11,034 nucleotides of DNA from Methanosarcinaceae archaeon. Lineage in GTDB: Archaea > Halobacteriota > Methanosarcinia > Methanosarcinales > Methanosarcinaceae. The notes beneath the pieces are model-generated. The model had not been told where the DNA came from and made no database searches. It worked only from the letters and a program-made list of their open reading frames with translations. Position numbers and translations under genes: made by a program. Within the stretch, counting starts at the first letter, position 1; each line of letters begins with the position of its first letter. Shown here in pieces: positions 1 through 6,694 of this stretch. Location: NCBI GenBank assembly GCA_030609665.1, contig JAUWBW010000045.1, positions 1 to 11,034 on the forward strand. The letters are read 5' to 3'.

Positions 1-2
1 TG

Positions 3-65
3 CAGGGCTTGAAAAATCTCAAAGGACACTTTGATACATGGGATGAGATATCTATACACTCATAA
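3..65 (+). CDS. Possible 3' end of an upstream gene
   Basis: One + strand frame is open from the window edge to a TAA at 63-65 and reads about 20 residues ending in DTWDEISIHS. A TATA-like stretch begins immediately after the stop, as expected at a gene boundary. The fragment is too short to assign a family, and a 20-codon open frame can occur by chance. It could equally be non-coding DNA upstream of the release factor gene. Confidence 0.2.
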   Translation, partial: QGLKNLKGHFDTWDEISIHS

Positions 66-75
66 TCTATATTTA
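66..75 (+). promoter_or_regulatory. Putative TATA box for prf1
   Basis: TCTATATTTA resembles an archaeal TATA box and lies about 100 nt before the prf1 start codon. With usual archaeal spacing (about 25 nt) transcription would begin near 95-100, giving a leader of about 70 nt. There is no other strong candidate closer to the gene, but the assignment is from sequence alone. Confidence 0.35.
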
Positions 76-82
76 CATCAAC

Positions 83-115
83 ATCTACTTAGGGTAAGAA
101 AAACCAAAAGTAGAT
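83..115. repeat. Inverted repeat in the prf1 upstream region
   Basis: ATCTACTT (83-90) and AAGTAGAT (108-115) form a perfect 8-bp inverted repeat. Inside it GGT (93-95) can pair with ACC (103-105), giving a hairpin with a small internal loop and a 7-nt apical loop. It sits just downstream of the putative TATA box, so it could be an operator at the start site or an RNA structure in the leader. No function is shown. Confidence 0.35.
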
Positions 116-169
116 CCAAATATCATATCCCGATCTTAATCATAATCCCAATCACGAGGCATTCATAAA

Positions 170-1417
170 ATGGCAGAACAATCGGCACATCAAAAATACG
201 AATTCAAACGCAAACTTGAGGGACTAAGGGACAAAAAAGGCAGGGGTACTGAACTGATATCACTGTATATCCCGCCTGATAAGCAAATATCAGATGTCAC
301 GTCTCAGCTAAGAAATGAGCACGGACAGGCTGCAAACATTAAGTCCAAACTGACCAAGACCAATGTACAGGGTGCACTTGAGTCGCTACTTTCAAGGCTT
401 CGCTATCTCGATAAAACACCTGAGAATGGTATTGTGTACTTTACAGGTGCAGTTGATGTGGGTGCGAACAAGACTAACATGGAGACAACCATAGTTGAAC
501 CGCCTGAGATGATCCAGACTTACAGGTATCACTGTGATTCATCGTTCTATCTCCAACCTCTTGAGGATATGCTGCGGGATAAGAAGACCTACGGTCTTCT
601 TGTTCTCGACAGGCGTGAGGCAACGGTTGGATTATTGACAGGAAAACATATCGAATCATTCCGACATTTAACATCAAATGTGCCGGGCAAGCAGCGAAAA
701 GGTGGACAGAGTGCACACAGGTTCCAGCAGCTTCGGCTCATTGCGATACATGATTTCTACAAACGTATCGGGAATGCTGCAAGTGACGTGTTCATGACAG
801 TAGATCAAAATGATTTTGAAGGTGTATTGATAGGAGGTCCTTCTCCGACAAAGGAAGAGTTTGAGTCAGGTCATTTTTTCCATCATGAAATTGAGAAAAA
901 GATCATAGGTTTATTTGATGCTGCATATACCGACGAATCGGGACTTCCCGAACTTGTGAACGCTGCGGGTGACAGACTGGCAGACCTTGACCTTATGGTT
1001 GAGAAAAATATGATGCAACGGTTCTTTGGCGAACTGGTTTCGGATTCAGGAAAAGCAACATACGGTGCGGAAGCTGTAAAGGCAAATCTGGATGTTGGTG
1101 CTGTTGATGTGCTGTTACTTTCCGAGGACCTGAGGGCTGAGAAGGATATCATAAAATGCGAATCATGCGATTATGAGACCAGTGTCACACGCGAGTACAG
1201 ACCCAGCGAAAAGATCGAGCCACCGGGCAATTGTCCAAAATGTGGCTCAACCCTGAGAGTTGTTGAGAAAGTGGATGTAGTGGATGAATTATCCGGCATG
1301 TGTGACCAGATGGGCACAGAGGTTTCGTTCATTTCTACCGACTTTGAAGAGGGTGCACAGCTTATGAACGCTTTTGGCGGCATTGCTGCGATACTGCGGT
1401 ACAGTACAGGGATTTAA
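170..1417 (+). CDS. prf1: Peptide chain release factor aRF1
   Basis: Archaeal/eukaryal class-1 release factor, which recognises all three stop codons in the ribosomal A site and triggers peptidyl-tRNA hydrolysis. The 415-residue length is normal for aRF1. Diagnostic motifs are all present: NIKS at residues 56-59 and YxCxxxF at 120-126 for stop-codon decoding, and GGQ at 178-180 within KGGQSAHRF for hydrolysis. The C-terminal domain carries a four-cysteine zinc-binding arrangement (C330, C333, C355, C358; CESC...CPKC), as in many archaeal homologues. The ATG start has a GAGG Shine-Dalgarno-like element at 156-159. argS follows 37 nt downstream on the same strand, so the two may be cotranscribed. 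The protein acts in the cytoplasm. The base composition matches argS and the HerA-like gene, not the AT-rich island that follows. Confidence 0.97.
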   Translation: MAEQSAHQKYEFKRKLEGLRDKKGRGTELISLYIPPDKQISDVTSQLRNEHGQAANIKSKLTKTNVQGALESLLSRLRYLDKTPENGIVYFTGAVDVGANKTNMETTIVEPPEMIQTYRYHCDSSFYLQPLEDMLRDKKTYGLLVLDRREATVGLLTGKHIESFRHLTSNVPGKQRKGGQSAHRFQQLRLIAIHDFYKRIGNAASDVFMTVDQNDFEGVLIGGPSPTKEEFESGHFFHHEIEKKIIGLFDAAYTDESGLPELVNAAGDRLADLDLMVEKNMMQRFFGELVSDSGKATYGAEAVKANLDVGAVDVLLLSEDLRAEKDIIKCESCDYETSVTREYRPSEKIEPPGNCPKCGSTLRVVEKVDVVDELSGMCDQMGTEVSFISTDFEEGAQLMNAFGGIAAILRYSTGI

Positions 1418-1440
1418 ACTTAAATTTAAACTTAAACTTA
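1413..1440. repeat. Tandem 12-nt repeat spanning the prf1 stop codon
   Basis: The 12-mer TTTAAACTTAAA occurs twice, back to back, at 1413-1424 and 1425-1436, followed by CTTA. The first unit contains the TAA stop of prf1 (1415-1417). The stretch is purely A/T-rich and fills most of the short prf1-argS spacer, so it could offer a TATA-like promoter for argS or simply be a slippage product. Confidence 0.6.
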
Positions 1441-1441
1441 T

Positions 1442-1449
1442 AGGGTGAT
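1442..1449 (+). promoter_or_regulatory. Strong ribosome binding site selecting the TTG start of argS
   Basis: AGGGTGAT is a near-ideal archaeal Shine-Dalgarno and lies about 6 nt before the TTG at 1455. There is no ATG or GTG in frame nearby, and the protein beginning here has the N-terminus expected of ArgS, so this site fixes the non-ATG start. Confidence 0.75.
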
Positions 1450-1454
1450 TATTT

Positions 1455-3158
1455 TTGTTTTTACAATTCAAGGAACAGGTTACGTCTATATTGAGCGATG
1501 CTATTTTGGCAGCCGGTTTTGAAGTTGATGATATAATACTCGAACCATCCCCTCATGCAGATATTGCATCAAGGGTTGCGTTCGGTCTGGCATCAAAAGC
1601 GAAACAGAATCCAAAGGATATCGCGGAAAAGATCGCTGCGGCGGTAACAATACCGGACGGGTCGTATGTTGAGGCAATCGTAACAACAGGACCATACCTG
1701 AACATTACGGCAAGCCGGAAATATGTTGACGAAGCGGTTTTGAGGATAAGGAGTGAAAAGAAAGGTTTTGGCGGAGGTTTCTGTAATGGCAGTATCGTGA
1801 TGGAGCACACATCCGCAAACCCGAACGGTCCCCTGCATGTCGGACATATCCGCAATTCCGTGATAGGCGACACACTGACACGCATACTCAAGCACGCCGG
1901 ATATGACGTTGAGGCGCAGTATTATGTTAATGATATGGGTCGCCAGATAGCGATCGTATCATGGGCTCTGTCACAGTTCGAGTTCGATACCTCCAAAAAA
2001 TCCGACCATGCGATCGCGGATGTGTACATCAAGGCAAATGCGGATCTTGAAGAGCATCCTGAAAAGGTTGCAGAGATTGATAGGCGTATGCAGCTTGTTG
2101 AGAGCGGGGACGATGCCACGATCGATAGTTTCGATGAGGCTGTATCTCTTGCAGTTTCCGGTATCAGGGAAACTCTTCTTCGGATGAATGTTATTCATGA
2201 CAAGTTCGTTAACGAGTCTAATTTCATACGCAACGGTGCGGTTTCACGGATCGTTGATGAGATAAAGGCGACAGGTCGCACCGAGATCGATAATGGTGCT
2301 CTTGTTGTGGATATTTCGGATTATGGTTTTGAAAAGACGCTTGTTATCCAGAGGACAGACGGTACTTCACTTTATACCACGCGCGACCTTGCATACCATG
2401 AATGGAAAGGTGAGCAGGCAGAGCGCATGATCGATGTTCTGGGAGCCGATCACAAACTGATATCCGGACAGCTCAAGGCGACCCTGAATGCTATCGGCAA
2501 GCCTGAGCCTGAGATCGTTATCTTTGAGTTCGTATCCCTGCCGGAAGGCTCGATGAGCACACGGCGCGGTAAGTTCATCACGTCTGACGATCTGTTCGAC
2601 CAGATTGAGGAGCAGGCGTATATTGAGGTTGAGAAGCGCCGTCCTGATATGTCGGATGAGTTCAAAAGGCAGGTTGCAAATGTTGTCGGCATGGGTGCTG
2701 TACGGTACGATATCGTGAAAGTATCTCCTGAAAAATCAACGGTATTCGACTGGAAAACCGCGCTTGATTTTGAGAAACAGGGTGCTCCTTTTATCCAGTA
2801 TGCACATGCCCGCGCGTGCAGTATCCTGAAAAAGGCAGAGGACGACGGGATATGGGATCCTGAGACAGAGGTTGACCCCTCCGTTCTTGTAGAAGATACC
2901 GAGGTTGCTCTGATCAAGAAAATGGCTCTGTTCGACAAGGTCATAGACCAGTCCGCGCGTGAATTGAAACCACACATCTTTGCGATATACGCAAGGGAAC
3001 TCGCGGATGCGTTCAACCAGTTCTACAGGTTCGTGCCTGTGATCAGTGCCGAGGAAGAGGATCTGAGGACAAACAGGCTTGCGCTTGTGGATTGTGCGCG
3101 GATCGTGCTTGCGAATACGTTGGATACGCTTGGGATCGGGGCGCCGGAAGCGATGTGA
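1455..3158 (+). CDS. argS: Arginyl-tRNA synthetase (class I)
   Basis: Charges tRNA-Arg with arginine using ATP. The 567-residue length is typical of archaeal ArgS. The N-terminal Add-1-type domain (about residues 1-100, starting MFLQFKEQV) binds the tRNA D-loop. The class I HIGH motif is HVGH at 128-131, in the context ANPNGPLHVGHIRN. The KMSKS-equivalent is the MSTRRG motif at 367-372, normal for ArgS. The C-terminal DALR-type anticodon-binding region begins around 445 (FIQYAHARACSILKKA) and contains the usual helices. The start codon is TTG, chosen because of the strong Shine-Dalgarno at 1442-1449 and because it gives the expected ArgS N-terminus. The gene probably shares a transcript with prf1. 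It ends about 100 nt before the AT-rich operon, and the change in composition is abrupt after its stop. Confidence 0.96.
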   Translation: MFLQFKEQVTSILSDAILAAGFEVDDIILEPSPHADIASRVAFGLASKAKQNPKDIAEKIAAAVTIPDGSYVEAIVTTGPYLNITASRKYVDEAVLRIRSEKKGFGGGFCNGSIVMEHTSANPNGPLHVGHIRNSVIGDTLTRILKHAGYDVEAQYYVNDMGRQIAIVSWALSQFEFDTSKKSDHAIADVYIKANADLEEHPEKVAEIDRRMQLVESGDDATIDSFDEAVSLAVSGIRETLLRMNVIHDKFVNESNFIRNGAVSRIVDEIKATGRTEIDNGALVVDISDYGFEKTLVIQRTDGTSLYTTRDLAYHEWKGEQAERMIDVLGADHKLISGQLKATLNAIGKPEPEIVIFEFVSLPEGSMSTRRGKFITSDDLFDQIEEQAYIEVEKRRPDMSDEFKRQVANVVGMGAVRYDIVKVSPEKSTVFDWKTALDFEKQGAPFIQYAHARACSILKKAEDDGIWDPETEVDPSVLVEDTEVALIKKMALFDKVIDQSARELKPHIFAIYARELADAFNQFYRFVPVISAEEEDLRTNRLALVDCARIVLANTLDTLGIGAPEAM

Positions 3159-3192
3159 AGGTGGGGCAAGGAAGAAAAGAATTGAAAAGATA

Positions 3193-3237
3193 AATTATAT
3201 ATTATAGAAATGAATTTACTATATAAATTTTATAAAA
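3193..3237 (+). promoter_or_regulatory. Putative promoter region of the ABC-3C operon
   Basis: The spacer between argS and the ABC-3C operon is very AT-rich and holds two TATA-like stretches, TTATATATTA near 3193 and CTATATAA near 3219, both well placed for a start upstream of the AAGGAT Shine-Dalgarno at 3248-3253. Which one is used cannot be decided from sequence, because the whole island is AT-rich. Confidence 0.35.
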
Positions 3238-3261
3238 CAATTCAAAAAGGATTAACTTCAA

Positions 3262-4230
3262 ATGAAACGTGCTCTATATTTTGACTACATTGAAGAAAAA
3301 TTAAATACACTTGCTACAAGAATTAATTCAAGAGGGAAATTAAATATCCTTGATCTTCATGTTCATTCTGAAGACTTCTATCTTCATTTTTTAAATAAAT
3401 TGTATGGTTGGAATTTAAGTAACTTAAATAATAAATCACAAAACGTTGAAGCAATTGATTTAGTTGATGATTCAAATAAAATGATTGTCCAAGTATCGGC
3501 AACTAGTACAAAAGAAAAAATAGAATCTACTTTAAAAAAATATATACTTAATAGTTATAATATGTATAATTTTAAGTTCATATCAATTTCAAAAGATGCT
3601 AGTGCTTTAAGAAAAAAGACTTATACAAATCCCCATAGTGTTACATTTATTCCTTCGAATGATATTTATGATACAACAACAATCCTAAATTATATTAAAT
3701 CACTAGATATCGATAAGCAAAAAATAATATATGAGTTTATAAAAAATGAATTGGGGGATGAAGTTGATATTGTTAAATTGGATTCAAATCTTGCAATGGT
3801 AATTAATATATTGTCAAAAGAAGATTGGGATATTCAAGATTCTATTAACTCAATAGATAGTTTTGAGATTGAACGCAAAATTAGTTTTAATAATTTGAGC
3901 ACTGTTAAATACATAATTGATGATTATAAAGTTCATTACAATCGAGTTGATAAAATATATTCAGAATTTGATTTGATGGGCATTAATAAAAGTAGTTCTG
4001 TATTAGGTACAATTAGAAAAGAGTACATAAACGCCATTAATACTGTACATGATGATGATTTATTTATTCTAGTATTAGAAAAAGTTCAAGAAAAGACATT
4101 ACAAAGCGCAAATTATAAATCAATTCCAATAGATGAATTAGAACTATGCGTAAATATTCTTGTTGTAGATTCTTTTATTCGTTGCAAAATATTTGAAAAT
4201 CCAATGGAGTATAAATATGCTTCTTCCTGA
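3262..4230 (+). CDS. SMEK-domain ABC-3C system protein (N-terminal effector/sensor plus C-terminal ABC-3C domain)
   Basis: First gene of a predicted ABC three-component conflict system. The 322 residues divide into two parts. Residues about 1-165 match the SMEK-type N-terminal domain as I know it: a helix, then LNILDLHVHSEDFYLHFLNKLYGW, and a core with AID (64-66), IVQVSATST (75-83) and K84/K86. Residues about 185-315 look like the ABC-3C C-terminal domain, with ISFNNLS (207-213) and KIYSEFDLMGINKSSSVLG (231-249). No signal peptide or membrane segment is seen. The ATG has AAGGAT eight nt upstream. The gene overlaps the next by 14 nt, so the three genes are likely made together. It is very AT-rich (roughly a quarter G+C in sampled lines) against about half in argS, a sign of horizontal transfer. 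The molecular activity of SMEK domains is not established to my knowledge; antiviral or anti-plasmid function is inferred from the system class. Confidence 0.82.
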   Translation: MKRALYFDYIEEKLNTLATRINSRGKLNILDLHVHSEDFYLHFLNKLYGWNLSNLNNKSQNVEAIDLVDDSNKMIVQVSATSTKEKIESTLKKYILNSYNMYNFKFISISKDASALRKKTYTNPHSVTFIPSNDIYDTTTILNYIKSLDIDKQKIIYEFIKNELGDEVDIVKLDSNLAMVINILSKEDWDIQDSINSIDSFEIERKISFNNLSTVKYIIDDYKVHYNRVDKIYSEFDLMGINKSSSVLGTIRKEYINAINTVHDDDLFILVLEKVQEKTLQSANYKSIPIDELELCVNILVVDSFIRCKIFENPMEYKYASS

Positions 4231-4444
4231 TAATGTACATCCAGAACAGAGTATATATTTCAATGGATCTTTTGTTTTGCAGGAATTACAAAAGGAATCA
4301 AAACAAAATTTGTTGGATTTATATCAAAATGTAAAAGAGCAACGTAATATGACATTTCCAGTTTTCATACTATGCTTAGATTGGTTATTTTTGTTAAATA
4401 TTTCCTTGTTAAACGATAGCGGTGAGATAGAATTATGTTCTTAA
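4217..4444 (+). CDS. ABC-3C system middle component (MC6-like)
   Basis: Small 75-residue protein between the SMEK protein and the ABC ATPase, in the position reserved for the middle component of ABC-3C systems. The N-terminus MLLPDNVHPEQSIYFNGS and the later LDWLFLL segment ending in ELCS resemble the MC6 type. The ATG at 4217 is preferred to the in-frame ATG at 4193 because GGAG (4206-4209) lies 7 nt before it and because the protein then begins with MLLPDN. This start is inside the last codons of the SMEK gene (14-nt overlap), and the end overlaps the ATPase start by 10 nt. It has no catalytic motif; a bridging or adaptor role between ATPase and effector is an inference from the family. Confidence 0.78.
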   Translation: MLLPDNVHPEQSIYFNGSFVLQELQKESKQNLLDLYQNVKEQRNMTFPVFILCLDWLFLLNISLLNDSGEIELCS

Positions 4445-6150
4445 AATCATTAACTATCTCAAGCGGTAAAAAAGTAATTCGAAAAATTGAATTTCGAAAA
4501 GGAATTAATTTAATCGTTGATGAAAGTCAAGATCAGATAACCGGTAATAATGTTGGAAAAACAACTGTTTTAATGTTGGTAGACTTTTGTTTAGGTGCAA
4601 ATCCAAAGAATATATATGTTGATCCTGAATCAAAAAAACAAGAATATCAATTAGTTAAAGATTTTCTTATTGAAAATGAAGTGTTGATTACACTTATTTT
4701 AACCAATAGTTTAGATAATGAGAATGCTAAAGAAATCATAATTGAAAGGAATTTTTTACCACGGAATAAAATAATTCGTAAAATTAATGGACATCAATAT
4801 ATCGATGATGAATTTGAACCTGAACTTTTAAAATTAATATTTCCAAATCATTATGGGGAAAAGCCAACATTTAGGCAAATTATTTCTCACAATATTCGCT
4901 ATAAAGATCAAAGCATCAATAATACTTTAAAAACACTGGATGGATATACAACTGATGCAGAGTATGAAACATTATATCTATTTTTATTTGGCTGTGAATT
5001 TAATAAAGGTAATACAAAGCAAGAAATATTGTCCAAATTAAAACAAGAAAATACTTACAAAAATAGACTCGAAAAGCAACAAACAAGAACAGCTTATGAG
5101 ACTGCTCTTTCACTTATAAATAATAAAATTGAAGAACTTAATAAACAGAAAGCTAATTTTAATCTTAATGAGAATTTTGAAGCTGATCTAGATAAGTTGA
5201 ATAACTTGAAATATGAAATTAATAAAATAAGCTCTGAAATAAGTAAATTGAATATTAGGAGAAATTTGATAATAGAAGCTGAACAAGAGCTAAATTCGAC
5301 TAAATCTGACATTGATCTTAAACAATTACAATTAATATATCAACAAGCTACAAGTCAAATTAGCAATATTCAAAAAACATTCGATGACTTGTTTAACTAT
5401 CACAATCAGATGATTATTGAAAAAGTTAAATTTATTAAGAAAGAATTGCCAAACTTAGATTCTGTTATTCAAAGTAAAAATAATATTTTAAAAAATTTGC
5501 TATCAGATGAAAGTTCATTATCAGAATCAATCGCTAAAAGTGATTTATTTGAAGTACTAGAAAACATAATAATTGAACTAAATGAAAATTATAGAAAAAA
5601 AGGAGAATATGAAAACATAATCAATCAGTTGGTGGAGGTTGAAAACATCATCAAAGACTATAATGAAAAATTAGATGAAATTGATAATGAGTTGTTTTCG
5701 GATGATTTTGAGTTTATTGTAAAAACTCAACTTGATAAATTTAACAAATATTTTGCATCAATTTCTAATAATTTATATGGCGAAGAATATGCATTAAAAT
5801 ATGACCAAACAACTAATACAAAAAATCAACGACTTTACAAATTTAGTGCTTTCAATACAAATATGAGTTCAGGACAAAAACAAGGAGAAATCTCTTGTTT
5901 TGATATTGCATATACACTATTTGCAGATGAAGAAAACATTTCTTGTTTGCATTTTCTTTTAAATGATAAGAAAGAATTAATGCATGGCAATCAATTGGTT
6001 AAGATTGCTGAACTTGTTAATCAAAATAATATTCAATTTGTGGCTTCAATTTTAAATGATAAGTTACCAGAAGAATTAAACCACGAGGACTTTTTTATTT
6101 TAAAACTTTCTCAGAATGATAAGTTGTTCAGAATAGAGAACCAGAATTAA
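4435..6150 (+). CDS. ABC-3C system ABC/SMC-like ATPase (DUF2326 family)
   Basis: 571-residue ATPase with Rad50/SMC-like layout. The N-terminal half-site holds the P-loop GNNVGKTT at 37-44, followed by LVDFCLGANPKNIYVDPE, a block typical of ABC-3C ATPases. Residues about 190-445 are rich in E, K, L, I, N and Q heptads and should form a long antiparallel coiled coil. The C-terminal half-site has the ABC signature SSGQK at 478-482 and a Walker B-like strand LHFLLND at 505-511. The residue after D511 is Lys, so the usual catalytic Glu is absent at that position, and the first Gly of the classical P-loop is Thr36. ATP-driven control of the SMEK effector is the family-level hypothesis. The start ATG at 4435 lies inside the end of the middle-component gene, with GGTGA at 4421-4425. 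The AT bias is the same as in the two upstream genes, so the three form one transferred unit. Confidence 0.85.
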   Translation: MFLKSLTISSGKKVIRKIEFRKGINLIVDESQDQITGNNVGKTTVLMLVDFCLGANPKNIYVDPESKKQEYQLVKDFLIENEVLITLILTNSLDNENAKEIIIERNFLPRNKIIRKINGHQYIDDEFEPELLKLIFPNHYGEKPTFRQIISHNIRYKDQSINNTLKTLDGYTTDAEYETLYLFLFGCEFNKGNTKQEILSKLKQENTYKNRLEKQQTRTAYETALSLINNKIEELNKQKANFNLNENFEADLDKLNNLKYEINKISSEISKLNIRRNLIIEAEQELNSTKSDIDLKQLQLIYQQATSQISNIQKTFDDLFNYHNQMIIEKVKFIKKELPNLDSVIQSKNNILKNLLSDESSLSESIAKSDLFEVLENIIIELNENYRKKGEYENIINQLVEVENIIKDYNEKLDEIDNELFSDDFEFIVKTQLDKFNKYFASISNNLYGEEYALKYDQTTNTKNQRLYKFSAFNTNMSSGQKQGEISCFDIAYTLFADEENISCLHFLLNDKKELMHGNQLVKIAELVNQNNIQFVASILNDKLPEELNHEDFFILKLSQNDKLFRIENQN

Positions 6151-6260
6151 TAAGATCGCCTTCGCACATCCTGTGCTTCCATTGTTAAATATTAGATTAC
6201 TAATTGGAGCTTTTGCACATTAGTTCCATGCTACCGATATTTTGTCGATTCGACTATCCT
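6151..6260. other. Spacer after the ABC-3C operon, no gene seen
   Basis: No coding sequence is supported here. It contains a short hairpin (GCAC at 6165-6168, GTGC at 6174-6177), a weak 6-bp inverted repeat ACTAAT/ATTAGT (6199-6204 and 6219-6224), and the palindrome GTCGATTCGAC (6244-6254). None is followed by a T-run, so no terminator is called. Composition returns toward that of the flanking chromosome within this spacer, so it likely contains the right border of the AT-rich island. Confidence 0.4.
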
Positions 6261-6575
6261 AAATAATAGCCCAGCCTATTATCCTAATACCAAGGCAATC
6301 CTATATATAGTCCAGCCTATTATAGTATATACTTATGATACGACCTTTCGTCTACGGAAAACCTGTAACAAAACCCTATTTTGTTGATCGTGAAAAGGAA
6401 ACGGGGTTGATCCTTGATCAGATCAGAAGCGTAAAACACGGTGCCAGTACAAACCTTGCTGTGCTTGGACCAAGGCGCGTTGGGAAGACATCCATTATCA
6501 AAAATGTAATGATGGGGTTTGATGATAAAAAGATCATCCCGACATTCATAGACTGTTTTTCAATGCAATCCATGC
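6261..6575 (+). repeat. Direct repeat, copy 1: ATPase promoter plus 5' coding part
   Basis: This stretch matches 7513-7830 with one 3-nt length difference and roughly 90% identity by eye. It includes the promoter (CTATATATAG flanked by CCAGCCTATTAT units) and about the first 80 codons of an archaeal ATPase_2 gene. Similarity stops sharply after CATGC at 6575, next to DNA that leads into an IS-end-like sequence. Confidence 0.9.
6271..6323 (+). promoter_or_regulatory. TATA box between two repeated operator-like motifs (truncated ATPase copy)
   Basis: CTATATATAG (6301-6310) is a good archaeal TATA box about 29 nt before the ATG at 6335, so the transcript should be leaderless or nearly so, and no Shine-Dalgarno is seen. 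The 12-mer CCAGCCTATTAT occurs at 6271-6282 and 6312-6323, 41 nt apart and bracketing the TATA box. The first also forms the inverted repeat ATAATAG (6263-6269)/CTATTAT (6276-6282). This looks like a regulator-binding layout, possibly autoregulatory; that role is inferred. Confidence 0.5.
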
Positions 6576-6628
6576 ACCTGCACTGGGATGTTTCAGCTTC
6601 CAGCCAGGCAGTTCGTGACTCTTGGTGA
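6335..6628 (+). pseudogene. Truncated archaeal ATPase_2 gene
   Basis: The first 80 or so residues duplicate the N-terminus of the intact ATPase at 7587-8765, including YFVDREKE and a good P-loop GPRRVGKTS (45-53). After residue 80 the sequence turns into the unrelated HLHWDVSASSQAVRDSW and stops. The Walker B strand, sensor region and winged helix are missing, so it cannot be a working family member. The tail and the following hairpin-prone sequence suggest it was cut by an IS200/IS605-type element; the VSASSQAVRDSW tail has the flavour of a TnpB C-terminus, which is an impression and not a proven match. The promoter is intact, so a 97-residue peptide with a P-loop could still be made. Its P-loop has the commoner GPRRVGKTS form, while the intact copy has GPGRVGKTS. 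Confidence 0.85.
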
Positions 6629-6674
6629 ACTACCCCTCCCTGTCGACATACAGCGAGGAAGGAGTCTTCTGCTT
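6625..6674. mobile_element. IS200/IS605-like end remnant, left inverted repeat
   Basis: 50 nt beginning GTGAACTACCCCTCCCT and ending in TGCTT, which match the reverse complement of 7426-7475 with only scattered differences. The CTACCCCTCCC...GAGGAAGG layout resembles the hairpin at the tnpB-distal end of IS200/IS605 (IS1341-type) elements in archaea. This copy is degenerate: its own stem has mismatches. No transposase gene is present between or beside the two copies. The IS assignment is inferred from sequence style. Confidence 0.5.
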
Positions 6675-6684
6675 CATTAAGGGA

Positions 6685-6694
6685 TAAATATTTA
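6685..6694 (+). promoter_or_regulatory. TATA box of the vapBC-like operon
   Basis: TAAATATTTA is an A/T palindrome about 38 nt before the antitoxin ATG. Standard spacing puts the transcription start near 6714, inside the right arm of the adjacent operator-like palindrome, leaving a short leader that carries the GGTGA Shine-Dalgarno at 6719-6723. Confidence 0.55.

Noticed and set aside
2450..3016. Long open frame of 188 codons on the - strand
   Set aside because: It lies fully antisense to argS, whose motifs are intact. The frame reads as low-complexity S/R-rich protein with no recognisable family, a typical shadow of a well-coded gene.
4193..4216. Upstream in-frame ATG for the ABC-3C middle component
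   Set aside because: It has no ribosome binding site and adds eight residues not expected for the family; the ATG at 4217 has GGAG at the right distance.
6165..6177. Hairpin GCAC-ATCCT-GTGC as terminator of the ABC-3C operon
   Set aside because: The stem is only 4 bp and no T-run follows, so there is not enough to call a terminator.
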